Counted from the first letter of the stretch, positions 1 to 10,430 are shown. The stretch is 64,000 nucleotides of DNA from Thalassotalea ponticola (GCF_041379045.1 NZ_CP166871.1:1798001-1862000); one strand, 5' to 3'. Notes: generated by a model not told the origin, from the sequence alone. Numbers and translations: made by a program.

Positions 1-807
1 AATCGCGTCATAGCGCTTAGCTTTCTCAGTAATTTGGTATGCTGCGGTAATGTCAGCTGTTGCTAATTCAGCAATTTTGGCGACGAGAGTTTCGTTTTTC
101 GCCGGTGCCTGCCATTCCCACGCTGGGGTATTAACTTCTGCTGCAAATTCTTTAATTGCGTTGATTGCCGCTTGCGATTGCTCGTGACCGTATACAACCG
201 CACCTAGCATCACTTCTTCAGATAAAATATCGGCTTCTGATTCAACCATTAATACCGCTGATTCGGTACCGGCCACAACAAGATCTAATTTACTGTCCGC
301 TAACTCTGATTGTAGCGGGTTAAGTACGTATTGGTCGTTCACATAACCAACGCGCGCTGCGCCAACTGGACCACTGAACGGGATACCAGAAATAGCTAAC
401 GCCGCCGATGTACCTAACAACGAGATAATGTCTGGTGCAATTTCTGGATTCGCCGAAACAACGGTAACAATAACTTGTACTTCGTTGGTAAACCCTTCAG
501 GGAATAGAGGGCGAATTGGGCGGTCAATTAGACGGGCGGTAAGTGTCTCTTCTTCTGAAGGACGACCTTCGCGTTTGAAGAAGCCACCAGGAATTTTACC
601 AGCCGCGTATGTTTTTTCTTGATAGTTAACCGTTAGCGGGAAAAAGTCTTGGCCAGGAACGGCTTCTTTTTTACCTACAACAGTAACTAAAACGCTCGTA
701 TCATCCATTGATGCCATAACAGCTGCAGTTGCTTGACGAGCAATAACCCCGGTTTCTAGGGTTACTTTATGCTGTCCGAATTCAAAAGTTTTCGTGATCG
801 GAGTCAT
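1..807 (-). CDS. pnp: Polyribonucleotide nucleotidyltransferase (PNPase), 5' part only
   Basis: PNPase is a phosphorolytic 3'-5' exoribonuclease of the RNA degradosome. The visible 269 codons cover the first RNase PH-like domain of a protein usually about 700 residues long. The reading frame runs open to the window edge, so the gene is cut by the window and not broken. The start [13 protein letters not shown] and the motif [13 protein letters not shown] near residue 80 are typical of the family. The ATG at 807-805 is preceded by an AAGGA ribosome site. The gene lies downstream of rpsO on the same strand, as in most gammaproteobacteria, but a 558-bp spacer with a terminator separates them. Confidence 0.96.
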   Translation of the reverse strand, partial: MTPITKTFEFGQHKVTLETGVIARQATAAVMASMDDTSVLVTVVGKKEAVPGQDFFPLTVNYQEKTYAAGKIPGGFFKREGRPSEEETLTARLIDRPIRPLFPEGFTNEVQVIVTVVSANPEIAPDIISLLGTSAALAISGIPFSGPVGAARVGYVNDQYVLNPLQSELADSKLDLVVAGTESAVLMVESEADILSEEVMLGAVVYGHEQSQAAINAIKEFAAEVNTPAWEWQAPAKNETLVAKIAELATADITAAYQITEKAKRYDAI

Positions 808-825
808 TGATTTTCCTTATTTTAT

Positions 826-839
826 AGAGCCCTTGCTCT
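826..839 (-). promoter_or_regulatory. Small hairpin in the pnp leader
   Basis: AGAGC and GCTCT pair around an AAGG loop, about 20 nt upstream of the pnp start and next to its ribosome site. In E. coli the pnp leader is a stem cut by RNase III and used for autoregulation. This stem is much shorter, so a shared role is only a guess. Confidence 0.3.
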
Positions 840-1319
840 AACATTTTTTCATATATAATTTCGCGGTTAATTATACGCAAATCACTTGTGATTGCTACAG
901 ATATTATCAAACTATTTCAAAATCAAAGCTGTTGGCAACAAACTGACTCGCATCGTTAAATTGGTCCTCGTCATTAGCATAACGACAATGTGGCAGCGGT
1001 TGAATACTGTTGCCAAAGGGTTACCTGTACCGGCTTGACCTTAGTTATGGCTTTGTCTGTCTCGTCATTTGTCGATAAATGCGCGCAACACGCTCAGATC
1101 AGTTGTGACAATCAGCTGTATTAACACTTAGTAAAGTTGGCGAAAAACAACGAGGTAAAGGACGGTGGAGAAAAAATAGAGTTTATTTGGGTCTATGGAT
1201 GTTTGCGTTAATTTAACCGCAATCACACAAGTATGTGTTACCTGTGACTGTATCTAACAGCGTGATATGCCACTAGCGACAACGGGCTGGCACGTCGAAA
1301 TAATCGGTTAGTACGATCA
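840..1319. other. rpsO-pnp intergenic spacer, no gene seen
   Basis: No open frame with coding character is visible on either strand. A TATAAT hexamer on the minus strand (870-875) could be a pnp -10 box, but I see no good -35 partner. In E. coli the same spacer encodes the small RNA SraG. I cannot identify an equivalent here by eye. Confidence 0.4.
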
Positions 1320-1348
1320 AAAAAGGCCAGTATCACACTGGCCTTTTT
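1320..1348 (-). terminator. Intrinsic terminator after rpsO
   Basis: A perfect 12-bp stem (1320-1331 with 1337-1348) closes a 5-nt loop. It has a GGCCAGT core and an A/T tail that gives a U-run on the minus strand. It begins 17 bp beyond the rpsO stop codon. Confidence 0.9.
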
Positions 1349-1365
1349 ATCGTTTGGGACCTGTC

Positions 1366-1635
1366 TTAGCGACGGATACCTAAACGCTTGATTAGATCTT
1401 GATAGCGAGCAACATCTTTGCGCTTAACGTAGTCAAGAAGCTTACGACGTTGGCTAACCATACGCAATAGACCACGACGTGAGTGGTGATCGTGGATGTG
1501 CTTCTTGAAATGACCTTGTAGGTGGTTGATTTGAGTAGTTAATAGAGCTACTTGAACCTCTGGAGAACCAGTGTCACCTTCTTTAGTCGCGTATTCCGCA
1601 ACGATTGCTGCTTTTTGTTCAGCTGATAAAGACAT
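1366..1635 (-). CDS. rpsO: 30S ribosomal protein S15
   Basis: S15 binds the central domain of 16S rRNA early in small-subunit assembly and forms an inter-subunit bridge. The 89-residue length equals the E. coli protein. The conserved segments [14 protein letters not shown] (residues 20-33) and [20 protein letters not shown] (48-67), the RNA-binding face, are intact. It follows truB after a 161-bp gap, which probably holds its own promoter, and is closed by a strong terminator. S15 often represses its own translation, but I did not resolve the leader structure here. Confidence 0.98.
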   Translation of the reverse strand: MSLSAEQKAAIVAEYATKEGDTGSPEVQVALLTTQINHLQGHFKKHIHDHHSRRGLLRMVSQRRKLLDYVKRKDVARYQDLIKRLGIRR

Positions 1636-1796
1636 AATAAATACCTTAGTGTTAAATGTGTTTAATCAAACCCGCTAGGCCAAACACTAATTCAGCGAAG
1701 CAGAAAAGAGCGCGTATGATATCACGAATGTTAGGCTATGCAAGTAATTTTATCGCCCGGCTAACAGACATCGTTTAAGCGACGCGCATCAACTAT

Positions 1797-2747
1797 CTAG
1801 CTACCCTCAGAGCTGTGCTCAACTACCAAACGTTTAGGAGCCAACATGCCGTCGTCATTGATATAGCCGACGCCGATAAATTGACCTGTCTCTGCTAAGC
1901 TGATTTTTAATAAACCATCGGCATCAGTCCCCGGTGCCATAACGGGATTGCCGTGACGCAAATAATGCGCAGACTCGGCATCAACGTGTACTTCAGCCAA
2001 CCCTACCACCGCAGTGTCCATCGGCAATAACAACGGATCGAGTAATACCGACGGCGCGTCGCCCTGCTCTTTGGCCTGGTTAAGCAACGTCTCAAGTTGT
2101 TCTAACGTCACCATTTTTTCAACGGGGTAATTACCAACACGCGTACGTCGCAACATACTCACATGCGCGCCACAACCTAACAGCTCACCTAAATCATCAA
2201 CGATTGTGCGAATATAGGTGCCCTTAGATACGTGAATCTCCATATCTACTTCGTCGTGCTCAAAGCGCAGTAAATCCAAGCGATAGACCTCGATATCACG
2301 CGCTTCACGCTCCACGGTAATACCTTCTCGGGCGTACTTGTACAAAGGCTGGCCTTTGTGTTTCAAGGCCGAATACATTGACGGCACCTGCTGCGATTTA
2401 CCGCGAAACGACTCCAGTGCATGGTCGAGTTGTTCCGGCGACACGTCGACCGGCTTTTCGCTTACAACCTCGCCATCTGCGTCACTGGTAGTGGTGCGAA
2501 TACCCAACTTGGCAGTAACGATATAGGTTTTGTCAGTATCGAGTAAAAATTGTGAAAACTTGGTCGCTTCGCCAAAGCAAATCGGCAACATCCCTGTAGC
2601 AAGAGGATCTAGCGCCCCTGTGTGCCCCGCTTTGTTGGCAAAATAAATACGCTTTGCTGCCTGCAAGGCGTGATTAGATGACATCTCCAGTGGTTTATCT
2701 AACAAGAGAACGCCGTCTATTTGACGACCTTTTCTGCGTCTTGCCAT
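1797..2747 (-). CDS. truB: tRNA pseudouridine(55) synthase TruB
   Basis: TruB isomerises U55 in the T-loop of tRNAs and acts as a tRNA folding chaperone. The catalytic motif [15 protein letters not shown] carries the nucleophile Asp47. The frame continues through the KGTYIRT segment into a C-terminal PUA-like domain. At 316 residues it matches the family (E. coli 314). The gene starts 3 bp after the rbfA stop, so the two are probably translationally coupled. It is part of the rimP-nusA-infB-rbfA-truB-rpsO operon order. Confidence 0.97.
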   Translation of the reverse strand: MARRRKGRQIDGVLLLDKPLEMSSNHALQAAKRIYFANKAGHTGALDPLATGMLPICFGEATKFSQFLLDTDKTYIVTAKLGIRTTTSDADGEVVSEKPVDVSPEQLDHALESFRGKSQQVPSMYSALKHKGQPLYKYAREGITVEREARDIEVYRLDLLRFEHDEVDMEIHVSKGTYIRTIVDDLGELLGCGAHVSMLRRTRVGNYPVEKMVTLEQLETLLNQAKEQGDAPSVLLDPLLLPMDTAVVGLAEVHVDAESAHYLRHGNPVMAPGTDADGLLKISLAETGQFIGVGYINDDGMLAPKRLVVEHSSEGS

Positions 2748-2750
2748 GGT

Positions 2751-3146
2751 TTAGTCTTCCTGCTTATCGTTGTGTTTTTTCGACTTTTTTTCGTCCTCAG
2801 CAATAACCTGATTAACGAGATTAGTCATGCGAACACCTTCTACCAGCGATTTGTCATATTCAAAGCGAAGTTGCGGCATAATGCGCGCGCGCAACACTTT
2901 GGCAAGTAAGCTGCGAATGTAGCCAGCGGCATCATTTAAAATCGCCAACGCATCTTTAATTTTGCTGTCATCGTCGTGAAAAAAGGTGACAAAGACTTTG
3001 GCATAAGCCAAATCTCGGCTGACTTCTACAGCCGACACCGTTACCATGCCCAAGCGCGGATCTTTTACTTCGCGCTGCAATATAACAGCGATTTCTTTTT
3101 GGATTTGTTGTGCCACGCGATCGGTACGAGAAAATTCTCTGGCCAT
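2751..3146 (-). CDS. rbfA: 30S ribosome-binding factor RbfA
   Basis: RbfA is a single KH-fold protein that binds immature 30S subunits and assists 16S rRNA 5'-end processing, notably in the cold. The N-terminus [18 protein letters not shown] and the segment [18 protein letters not shown] are family hallmarks. The 131 residues end in a charged Lys/Asp/Glu tail. It sits between infB and truB. A hairpin with a U-run lies just upstream, so its expression may be reduced relative to infB. Confidence 0.96.
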   Translation of the reverse strand: MAREFSRTDRVAQQIQKEIAVILQREVKDPRLGMVTVSAVEVSRDLAYAKVFVTFFHDDDSKIKDALAILNDAAGYIRSLLAKVLRARIMPQLRFEYDKSLVEGVRMTNLVNQVIAEDEKKSKKHNDKQED

Positions 3147-3204
3147 TTATATCTCCAATTTAGACAAAAGCCTGCTTATTCAAACGTTAGTGAATAAACA
3201 GGCA

Positions 3205-3229
3205 AAAATAGGGGCAAAGCCCCTATTTT
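3205..3229 (-). terminator. Terminator-like hairpin between infB and rbfA
   Basis: An 11-bp perfect stem (3205-3215 with 3219-3229) closes a 3-nt loop. The GGGGC/GCCCC core is flanked by A/T pairs, leaving a U-rich 3' side on the minus strand. It lies in the 107-bp gap inside the operon, so it is likely an attenuator or partial terminator. Confidence 0.7.
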
Positions 3230-3253
3230 AATAACATAGATGATATTTGTTGA

Positions 3254-5914
3254 TTACAGTGAACGCGCCACTTCAACCGTTTCAAATACCTCAATTTGGT
3301 CGCCTACGCGTACGTCGTTGTAGTTCTTAACACCAATACCACACTCCGTACCATTGCGCACTTCTTGAACGTCATCCTTAAAGCGACGTAGTGATTCCAA
3401 TTCACCTTCGTAGATAACCACGTTATCGCGTAACACGCGAATTGGTGCACTGCGCTTAACGATACCTTCGGTAACCATACAACCGGCGATTGCGCCAATT
3501 TTCGGTGACTTAAATACATCGCGAACTTGTGCAAGACCAATGATTTCTTGTTTAAACTCAGGGGCAAGCATACCACTCATGGCCGCTTTAACCTCGTCAA
3601 TCAACTGGTAAATAACACTGTAGTAACGCAGGTCAATGTTTTCAGACTCGATTACTTTACGCGCTGCCGCATCGGCACGTACGTTAAAACCAACGACGAT
3701 GGCGTTTGACGCTGCCGCTAATGATGCATCTGTTTCAGTAATACCACCAACACCAGAGCCGATGATCTTAACTTTCACTTCGTCAGTTGACAGCTTCAGT
3801 AGTGAATCAGAAATCGCTTCAAGTGAACCTTGTACATCAGATTTCAACACCACGTTAACTTCAGCCACGTCGCCCTCTGCCATGTCAGTAAACATGTTTT
3901 CAAGCTTCGCTTTTTGTTGACGCGCGAGTTTCACATCACGGTACTTACCTTGACGGTACAACGCTACTTCACGTGCTTTGCGCTCGTCTTTTACTACGGT
4001 CGCTTCGTCACCTGACTGCGGCACACCTGATAGACCTAAGATTTCAACTGGAATTGATGGTCCTGCTGTTTCAACCGCTCGACCTAATTCGTCACGCATT
4101 GCTCGAACACGACCATATTCTAGGCCACACAATACGATATCACCTTGGTTTAACGTACCTTCTTGTACCAAAATGGTAGCTACCGGACCGCGACCTTTAT
4201 CAAGTTTCGACTCGATCACAACGCCGCTTGCCATTTTGTCAACAACCGCCGATAGTTCAAGGACTTCAGCTTGCAACAGTACTGCGTCTAACAGCTCATC
4301 AATACCTAGACCCGATTTTGCCGACACCTTAACAAATTGAACGTCTCCGCCCCACTCTTCAGGAATAACGTCGTGCTGAGCCAGCTCATTCATCACTCTA
4401 TCTGGATCGGCAGTTTCCTTATCCATCTTGTTAACCGCAATAACAATTGGTGCTTCGGCAGCTTTAGCGTGCTGAATTGCTTCAATTGTTTGAGGCATTA
4501 CGCCATCATCAGCGGCAACCACAATAATAACGATATCGGTTGCTTTCGCACCACGAGAACGCATCGCGGTAAATGCCTCGTGGCCCGGGGTATCCAAGAA
4601 GGTAACCATGCCGTTGCCTGTTTCAACGTGATATGCACCGATGTGCTGAGTGATACCACCGGCTTCGCCTGCTGCTACTTTCGCTTCGCGAATATAATCT
4701 AGAAGCGATGTTTTACCGTGGTCAACGTGACCCATAATGGTAACAACTGGTGCGCGAGTTACCGCATCGCCTGAATCACCTCGGTCGGTCAATACCGCTT
4801 CTTCAAGCGCATTTTCTTTTACCAATACCGGCTTGTGTCCCATTTCTTCAGCAACTAATTGTGCTGTTTCTTGGTCGATAACCTGATTAATGGTTGCCAT
4901 GGCACCCATTTTGAACATCACCTTAACAACCTCGGCACCTTTCACCGCCATTTTATCGGCTAATTCAGCTACTGAAATTGTCTCACCAATGCGAACTTCG
5001 CGTTTCACGTCTTTCGCCGGCTTTTGGAAGCCGTGCTGTAAAGACGCAGGAGCACTTAATGTTCCTTTCTTGCCACGACCTTTGGCATGTGGCGCTCGCT
5101 TGTCTTCTTTTGCGCCTTTTTTCTTGCGACGGCGACGGTTTTGCGTTTCTTCTTGCATATCAACCTGATCTTCCGCTTCTTGCGCGTAAACAGATGAGGT
5201 TACATGCACGACTTCTTCTTCCATCGCTTTGCGTTTTTCTTCTTGCTCTTTCCAGCGAGCGGCATTTTCTTCAGCGAGACGCGCTGCTTGCTCAGCCGAC
5301 TTGCGCGCTTCTTCTTCCGCTTTAGCTTTCGCTTCAGCTTCTTGCGCTAAACGAATTTTCTTTTCTTCTTCGTTTTCTTCGCGTGGCGGTGCCTTTTCAA
5401 CCGCGTCAGCGTTGTCAGCTTGCGCCGAGTTTGCTTTCGCTTCGGCTTTTGCCTTAGCCGCGGCTGCCTTGGCCTCTGCTTCAGCTTTGGCTTTCGCCGC
5501 TGCTTCTGCCTTGGCTTTGGCTTCGGCTTCAGCTTTGGCTTTCGCCTCTGCTTGTGCTTTCGCTTCAGCTTCTAGACGCGCTTTTTCTTCCGCTTCAGCC
5601 TGAGCCTTAAGCTCCAAATCACTGGCTTTGACATAGGTGCGCTTTTTACGTACTTCAACTTGCACTTGTTTTGCTTTAGAACCTGAGCCAACCGACAAGG
5701 TCGATTTTTTCTTGCGGTTTAACGTCATGCGAGTTGGCGCTTCTGATGTATCACCATGCTGCTTTCTCAGGTAATTAAGCAAGCTTTCTTTTTCCTGCTC
5801 AGTAACGCTGTCTTCAGCGCCCTTCTTTATACCGGCTTCGTTTAATTGAGTGAGCAAACGATCGGTATCTGTACCTATTTCGCTAGCAAGTTGTTTTACG
5901 GTTACATCTGTCAT
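3254..5914 (-). CDS. infB: Translation initiation factor IF-2
   Basis: IF-2 is the GTPase that places initiator fMet-tRNA on the 30S subunit and promotes 50S joining. Domains in order: an IF2_N subdomain (residues 1-55), an Ala/Lys/Glu-rich linker (about 100-235) of short [13 protein letters not shown] repeats, a basic stretch, a second IF2_N-like domain, then the G domain with [14 protein letters not shown] and NKMD motifs. The C-terminal beta-barrel and fMet-tRNA-binding domains follow. At 886 residues it is close to E. coli IF2 (890). Internal starts giving shorter isoforms are known in E. coli but were not assessed here. It follows nusA by 26 bp. Confidence 0.98.
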   Translation of the reverse strand: MTDVTVKQLASEIGTDTDRLLTQLNEAGIKKGAEDSVTEQEKESLLNYLRKQHGDTSEAPTRMTLNRKKKSTLSVGSGSKAKQVQVEVRKKRTYVKASDLELKAQAEAEEKARLEAEAKAQAEAKAKAEAEAKAKAEAAAKAKAEAEAKAAAAKAKAEAKANSAQADNADAVEKAPPREENEEEKKIRLAQEAEAKAKAEEEARKSAEQAARLAEENAARWKEQEEKRKAMEEEVVHVTSSVYAQEAEDQVDMQEETQNRRRRKKKGAKEDKRAPHAKGRGKKGTLSAPASLQHGFQKPAKDVKREVRIGETISVAELADKMAVKGAEVVKVMFKMGAMATINQVIDQETAQLVAEEMGHKPVLVKENALEEAVLTDRGDSGDAVTRAPVVTIMGHVDHGKTSLLDYIREAKVAAGEAGGITQHIGAYHVETGNGMVTFLDTPGHEAFTAMRSRGAKATDIVIIVVAADDGVMPQTIEAIQHAKAAEAPIVIAVNKMDKETADPDRVMNELAQHDVIPEEWGGDVQFVKVSAKSGLGIDELLDAVLLQAEVLELSAVVDKMASGVVIESKLDKGRGPVATILVQEGTLNQGDIVLCGLEYGRVRAMRDELGRAVETAGPSIPVEILGLSGVPQSGDEATVVKDERKAREVALYRQGKYRDVKLARQQKAKLENMFTDMAEGDVAEVNVVLKSDVQGSLEAISDSLLKLSTDEVKVKIIGSGVGGITETDASLAAASNAIVVGFNVRADAAARKVIESENIDLRYYSVIYQLIDEVKAAMSGMLAPEFKQEIIGLAQVRDVFKSPKIGAIAGCMVTEGIVKRSAPIRVLRDNVVIYEGELESLRRFKDDVQEVRNGTECGIGVKNYNDVRVGDQIEVFETVEVARSL

Positions 5915-5940
5915 TAAATATTTTCTCCTTGCTTAGCTTA

Positions 5941-7434
5941 TTATTCGTTGAACCAACAAATGTTTCGAGCAGCCATAATCAATTGTGCTGCTTTCTCATC
6001 AGTTAATTCTTCAATATCGGAAATATCATCAACACCTTGGTCAGCCAAGTCTTCCAAAGTGATGACGCCGCGACTTGCCAATACGTAGGCAAGGTGCTTA
6101 TCCATGCCTTCTAAGTTCAATAAGTCGTCGGCTGGTTCAACGTCTTCAAGCGATTCTTCTGTTGCTAAAGCTGCGGTGGTTAGTGCCCCTTTGGCACGTT
6201 CGCGCAACTCTTCAACAGTATCTTCATCGAGGCCATCAATTTCTAGAAGTTCGCTTACCGGAACGTAAGCAATCTCTTCTAAAGATGAAAAGCCTTCCTC
6301 AACTAACATGGTGGCAAAATCGTCATCGATATCGAGCTTGTCAGTAAACAGCGTGATAATCTTGTCGTTTTCTGCTTCGTGTTTTGCCTTCATATCAGCC
6401 ACGGTCATTACATTCAGCTCCCAACCGGTAAGTTGGCTAGCTAAACGAATATTTTGACCGCTCTTACCAATAGCCATCGCTAAGTTGTTCTCTTCAACCG
6501 CGATATCCATGGTTTTATTATCTTCATCAACAATAATTGACGCGACTTCTGCAGGCGCCATAGCGTTGATCACAAATTGTGCCGGGTTGTCATCGTAAAG
6601 TACGATATCAACGCGCTCGCCACCGAGCTCTCCCGATACCGCTTGTACACGTGAGCCACGCATACCAACACAAGCACCAACGGGGTCAATGCGTTTGTCG
6701 TTTGACTTAACCGCGATTTTAGCGCGGCTACCTGGATCGCGCGCAGCGCCTTTGATTTCTAATAGCTCTTCGCCAATTTCCGGCACTTCAACGCGGAATA
6801 GCTCAATTAGCATTTCTGGTTTGGCACGCGATACAAAAAGCTGTGCGCCGCGAGCTTCCGGGCGAATATCAAACAACAAACCGCGAATACGGTCACCTGG
6901 ACGGAATACTTCACGCGGTAACATTTCGTCGCGGAAAATAACCGCTTCGGCATTGTTGCCCAAGTCGAGAACGATTGAGTCTCTGCTGGCTTTTTTCACC
7001 ACACCGGTGATGATTTCGCCAAGTTGATCGCGGTACTCATTAACCACTTTTGCGCGCTCAGCTTCACGTACTTTCTGTACGATAACTTGTTTTGCTGTTT
7101 GCGTGGTGATGCGGTCAAATTTTACCGATTCGATTTGCTCTTCAACAAAATCACCAACTTGGATTTCCGGTTGATCGTATTGTGCTGCCGCTAAACCGAT
7201 TTCTGCATACGGGTTTTCCATCGCCTCTTCGCTGTCTTCAACAACTTGCCAGCGACGGAAGGTGTCGAATTCACCAGTTTTGCGATCAATTTCAACACGC
7301 ACAGCAATATCGCCTTCATATTTCTTTTTGGTGGCGGTTTCTAGTGCTGTTTCCATTGCTTTGAAGATATCTTCACGTGATAGCGCTTTTTCGTTCGAAA
7401 CGGCGTCGACTACCAGTAGTATTTCCTTGCTCAT
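5941..7434 (-). CDS. nusA: Transcription termination/antitermination factor NusA
   Basis: NusA binds RNA polymerase and nascent RNA, modulating pausing, intrinsic termination and antitermination. The sequence shows the N-terminal polymerase-binding domain ([21 protein letters not shown]), an S1 domain ([21 protein letters not shown]), two KH domains ([17 protein letters not shown] and [18 protein letters not shown]), and two acidic C-terminal repeats (about residues 360-497) as in E. coli. Its 497 residues compare with 495 there. It follows rimP by 75 bp in the same operon. Confidence 0.98.
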   Translation of the reverse strand: MSKEILLVVDAVSNEKALSREDIFKAMETALETATKKKYEGDIAVRVEIDRKTGEFDTFRRWQVVEDSEEAMENPYAEIGLAAAQYDQPEIQVGDFVEEQIESVKFDRITTQTAKQVIVQKVREAERAKVVNEYRDQLGEIITGVVKKASRDSIVLDLGNNAEAVIFRDEMLPREVFRPGDRIRGLLFDIRPEARGAQLFVSRAKPEMLIELFRVEVPEIGEELLEIKGAARDPGSRAKIAVKSNDKRIDPVGACVGMRGSRVQAVSGELGGERVDIVLYDDNPAQFVINAMAPAEVASIIVDEDNKTMDIAVEENNLAMAIGKSGQNIRLASQLTGWELNVMTVADMKAKHEAENDKIITLFTDKLDIDDDFATMLVEEGFSSLEEIAYVPVSELLEIDGLDEDTVEELRERAKGALTTAALATEESLEDVEPADDLLNLEGMDKHLAYVLASRGVITLEDLADQGVDDISDIEELTDEKAAQLIMAARNICWFNE

Positions 7435-7509
7435 GCTCTTAAAGCCTCATCTTTTAATTCAATTCCCACTCATTTTGCCGTTCACTCGCTGGCAAAATGA
7501 AAAATATAG

Positions 7510-7965
7510 TTAAAACTTAGCGATTAGGTTCGCTCTTTCGATATTGCCAATTGGCAATTCATAATCTTGACCATCAACGATAACGATTAAGCTATCGCCT
7601 TCAACCGCATCTAGCTCACCTTTGAACTTGCGACGGCCATTAATCGGCATCGAAAGTTTCACATCTACGGTTTCACCAATGACTTTTTCGAAGTGAGGTT
7701 TCTCAAACAGAGGTCTATCTACCCCAGGCGAAGACACTTCCAAGTTGTATTCCGTCGAAATTGGGTCTTCGACATCCAATACCGCACTAACTAATCTTGA
7801 CACTTCTGCACAATCGTCAACATTGATGCCATTCTCATGGTCGATAAACAAGCGTAAAACAGAGTGTTTGCCGGCGCTGACATACTCAACCCCTAGCAAT
7901 TCCTTGCCGGTCATCTCCACCGACGGACGCAGCATCTCAGTTAATTTTTGTTCAAATTTACTCAA
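7510..7965 (-). CDS. rimP: Ribosome maturation factor RimP
   Basis: RimP is needed for late 30S subunit maturation. The family core LRLFIDHENGINVDDCAEVSRLVSAVLDVEDPI and the motif EVSSPGVDRPLF are intact over 151 residues. The start chosen is TTG (7965-7963), because a clear GGAG ribosome site lies 7 nt upstream and no better ATG is near. It is the first gene of the nusA-infB operon. A GC hairpin with a U-rich run ends directly at its ribosome site, so transcription or translation of the operon may be attenuated there. Confidence 0.96.
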   Translation of the reverse strand: MSKFEQKLTEMLRPSVEMTGKELLGVEYVSAGKHSVLRLFIDHENGINVDDCAEVSRLVSAVLDVEDPISTEYNLEVSSPGVDRPLFEKPHFEKVIGETVDVKLSMPINGRRKFKGELDAVEGDSLIVIVDGQDYELPIGNIERANLIAKF

Positions 7966-7976
7966 GAATATTCTCC

Positions 7977-8001
7977 AAAAAAGAAAAGGGCCATTAGGCC
8001 C
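7977..8001 (-). terminator. Attenuator-like hairpin before rimP
   Basis: On the minus strand GGGCC-TAAT-GGCCC is followed by TTTTCTTTTTT, and the U-run abuts the rimP ribosome site. The stem has only 5 bp but is all G/C. In E. coli the leader of this operon also carries terminators, with read-through into rimP. Confidence 0.6.
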
Positions 8002-8111
8002 AATAATGTAAGCTACCTGGCAATGTCATCTACACCGAGGGGCTTGGACAACAATCAGTAGTATTGGTGTCGACTGGGTATCGTTAAGCGATTTAACGAG
8101 TACCAAATACG

Positions 8112-8137
8112 AAAAAGCCCCTATTCACACGGGGCCT
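8112..8137 (-). terminator. Intrinsic terminator in the rimP leader
   Basis: GCCCC (8117-8121) pairs with GGGGC (8131-8135) around a 9-nt loop, followed by five U on the minus strand. No gene is seen just upstream on that strand. It may therefore be a leader terminator of the rimP operon, or a leftover from a gene lost when the neighbouring block arrived. Confidence 0.6.
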
Positions 8138-8371
8138 ATATAACAACCCTTTGTGAACAGTAAAAGATCATGCCATTACAGTGCCATAAATCTTCAACAG
8201 GCCGTGAAACTTAGCTAATTTTCTACCCTAGAGTTGTAAGTAAAAAATCATTTCACGTCAAAGCTGGTGCAAGTATATCCTTGTCAGAGCAAAAGAGCAA
8301 TACCAAGCTCGGCTAACTTAGGCACACAACAACAATATTTGCCTCACCTCATCGCACAGATCTATACATGG
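8138..8371. other. Spacer between rimP leader and 3-hydroxybutyrate locus
   Basis: No coding frame is visible. No tRNA signature is found, although many relatives carry a tRNA-Met gene beside rimP. The rimP operon promoter (minus strand) and the promoter of the dehydrogenase gene (plus strand) should both lie in or near this stretch. Confidence 0.4.
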
Positions 8372-8384
8372 TACTAAGGTGGTA
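8372..8384. promoter_or_regulatory. Candidate operator 1 (TACTA-N3-TAGTA-like)
   Basis: The site TACTAAGGTGGTA lies 76 bp upstream of the dehydrogenase start. It differs by one base from the inverted repeat TACTA-N3-TAGTA, which also occurs before the TonB receptor and between the kinase and MFS genes. Binding by the local LuxR-type regulator is inferred. Confidence 0.4.
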
Positions 8385-8460
8385 AAGGCAAGCTTGATGG
8401 TTTTCTCTACAATGGTGTTATTACAATCTACGAAGATGATTATATTAGGGAACATCGTTT

Positions 8461-9243
8461 ATGTTAAAAGGTAAAACAGCATTAATTAGTGGGTCTACCA
8501 GCGGTATTGGCTTGGCTACTGCACATGTACTAGCCAAGCAAGGCATTAACATCGTCCTTCACGGCTTGATGTCGCCAGCTGATGGCGATAAGTTAGCGAC
8601 AGAGATGGCCGAGCAATACGATATAAGCACACTGTTTGACAATACCGATTTAAGAGACCCCACCGCTATTGGTGCACTAATTGATAGAGCGACAGCACAA
8701 TTTGGCAGCATCGACATTCTAGTCAATAATGCCGGTATTCAGCACACCGAAGCGGTTGACACCTTTCCCACGCAAAAATGGGATGACATCATCGCCATCA
8801 ATCTGAGCTCAGCGTTTCACCTGACTCAACAGTGCTTACCATCGATGCAGGCGAAAAAATGGGGACGTATCATCAATATCGCTTCAGTTCATGGTTTGGT
8901 CGCCTCAGTCCATAAAGCAGCCTACTGCGCGGCCAAGCACGGTCTTATTGGCTTTACTAAGGTAGTGGCTCTGGAAAACGCCGAATGTGGCATTACTGCG
9001 AACGCTATTTGCCCTGGTTGGGTTGACACGCCGTTGATCAACCAGCAAATCGAAAATGTGGCAAGCGAAAAAAACCTGCCAATTGAGCAAGCACGTTACC
9101 AATTAATCACCGCCAAGCAACCACTACCACACATGTTAGAAGCCGAACAAATTGGTGAGTTTATCTTATTTTTATGCAGTGACGCTGCGCGCTCTATTAC
9201 TGGCGCTTCGCTACCAATCGATGGCGCGTGGACCGCGCAATAA
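8461..9243 (+). CDS. bdhA: D-3-hydroxybutyrate dehydrogenase (SDR family)
   Basis: It oxidises D-3-hydroxybutyrate to acetoacetate with NAD+, feeding acetyl-CoA metabolism. The 260-residue short-chain dehydrogenase has the cofactor motif SGSTSGIG (10-17), NNAG (89-92) and the catalytic Ser142, Tyr155 and Lys159. The residues that bind the substrate carboxylate in characterised enzymes (Gln94, His144, Lys152, Trp187, Gln196) are all present at matching positions. This makes the substrate call firm. An AGGGAA ribosome site precedes the ATG. The next gene, a secreted PHB esterase, starts 71 bp later on the same strand, so 3-hydroxybutyrate released outside the cell is the likely substrate. Confidence 0.93.
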   Translation: MLKGKTALISGSTSGIGLATAHVLAKQGINIVLHGLMSPADGDKLATEMAEQYDISTLFDNTDLRDPTAIGALIDRATAQFGSIDILVNNAGIQHTEAVDTFPTQKWDDIIAINLSSAFHLTQQCLPSMQAKKWGRIINIASVHGLVASVHKAAYCAAKHGLIGFTKVVALENAECGITANAICPGWVDTPLINQQIENVASEKNLPIEQARYQLITAKQPLPHMLEAEQIGEFILFLCSDAARSITGASLPIDGAWTAQ

Positions 9244-9314
9244 AGCAATTTAACTCGCGAATCACAAACGCAGACAACAGATCAATATACAACGCAACAG
9301 CAACGGAGAACTCA

Positions 9315-10262
9315 ATGTTAACTTGGAATAAAAGCCTGTTATGGGCATCCCTATTTGTCGCCAGTAGCTGTCATGCCCAGTTTAGCCAACTGACTGACTT
9401 TGGCGACAATCCCGGTGAGTTAACGGCAAACGTACTGACCATCAACAAAGGCGCAACCGCAAACCTGGTGTTATTGCACGGATGTACACAACAGGGAACT
9501 GACCTTGCAACAGACAGTGGCTTTGTCGCCCTCGCCCAACGTTACAACTTTAATTTACTTCTCCCCCAACAGTCGACAAGCAATAATGTGCAAGGCTGCT
9601 TTAACTGGTTTTCGCCCGCCGATACCAGCAAAGATCAAGGCGAGTTGTTGTCATTGAAAAATATGATCAACGCCTACCAGCAACAGACTCAGGCTGAGCA
9701 AACGTATTTGGTTGGTTTGTCTGCCGGTGGTGCTATGGCCAATGTGCTAATGCACACTTACCCTGACATGTTTGATGGCGTCGGTGTCATTGCCGGTATC
9801 CCGTTTAACTGTGCTCACTCGCTTACCGAAGCCATTTCATGCATGAGAAATGGGCCAACGAGTGTCTCGAAAAAGGCAAAAAGCACAGCACAGACTAATA
9901 CAACCAATGGCACACATCTACCCAAGTTAACCGTTTGGACTGGTACCGACGATCAAGTGGTCAATCGCAAAAATGCCAGCTTCACTGTCGAACAATGGCT
10001 GACGAATAATGGGCTTAGCTTAGAGAAAATCCTAAACCAAAAAAGTGGTATCACTCGTAGCCGTTGGCAAACGAATGAGGCCGATGTTGTGTTGGAGCTA
10101 GTAGAAATTGACGATCTTGGTCACGGTATGATGGTGAAACCCGACAGTGAGTTTAGCCAAACAACGGGAAGCTATTTACTCAACGCGCCGATTAGCGCAG
10201 CCGTTGCAATCAGTGAGTTTTTTCAGCTAGACGCTAAGGAAATCTCTAATGAAAAACAATAA
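9315..10262 (+). CDS. Secreted PHB-depolymerase-family esterase
   Basis: Predicted extracellular or periplasmic alpha/beta-hydrolase that cleaves polyhydroxybutyrate or its short oligomers to 3-hydroxybutyrate. The ATG at 9315 was chosen because GGAGAA lies 4 nt upstream; the resulting 315-residue protein opens with a signal peptide ending near SSCHA (residue 21). LHGCTQ (54-59, oxyanion region), CFNWF (95-99) and the lipase box GLSAG with Ser136 match the PHB depolymerase/LpqC group. A late DDQ and a GHGM motif supply candidate Asp and His. I see no separate substrate-binding domain, which favours oligomers or amorphous polymer over crystalline PHB. The role fits the dehydrogenase directly upstream. 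Confidence 0.85.
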   Translation: MLTWNKSLLWASLFVASSCHAQFSQLTDFGDNPGELTANVLTINKGATANLVLLHGCTQQGTDLATDSGFVALAQRYNFNLLLPQQSTSNNVQGCFNWFSPADTSKDQGELLSLKNMINAYQQQTQAEQTYLVGLSAGGAMANVLMHTYPDMFDGVGVIAGIPFNCAHSLTEAISCMRNGPTSVSKKAKSTAQTNTTNGTHLPKLTVWTGTDDQVVNRKNASFTVEQWLTNNGLSLEKILNQKSGITRSRWQTNEADVVLELVEIDDLGHGMMVKPDSEFSQTTGSYLLNAPISAAVAISEFFQLDAKEISNEKQ

Positions 10263-10300
10263 AGCATTATTTAACAACAACTTAAAGAACAAAAATCGCA

Positions 10301-10313
10301 TACTACTATAGTA
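10301..10313. promoter_or_regulatory. Candidate operator 2 (perfect TACTA-N3-TAGTA)
   Basis: TACTACTATAGTA is a perfect inverted repeat 117 bp upstream of the TonB-receptor start and 38 bp after the esterase stop. It is the best of the three copies in this locus. Confidence 0.4.
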
Positions 10314-10430
10314 CACATTATTTATGTTCAAAAATCGTTTAAAGTGATTAACAAGCTACCATACAGCTCCTTTTGTTTGGTGCAAACTCATACAACAAGA
10401 AAGTATTAATAATAATTATTGGGGAATAAA

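Noticed and set aside
5229..5603. Plus-strand Ala/Ser-rich frame
   Set aside because: Antisense of the infB Ala/Lys/Glu repeat linker; repetitive composition, not a gene.
8138..8460. Possible tRNA-Met or attachment-site copy of the tRNA-Leu 3' end
   Set aside because: No cloverleaf or T-arm signature and no stretch longer than about 6 nt matching the tRNA-Leu 3' end. No integrase gene is present, so an integrative island cannot be claimed.
9228..9314. Longer N-terminal start for the PHB esterase
   Set aside because: It would overlap the dehydrogenase gene and bury the signal peptide. The ATG at 9315 has a proper ribosome site.
10419..10430. TTG start four codons before the TonB-receptor ATG
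   Set aside because: This TTG lies over the GGGGA ribosome site that serves the ATG at 10431.
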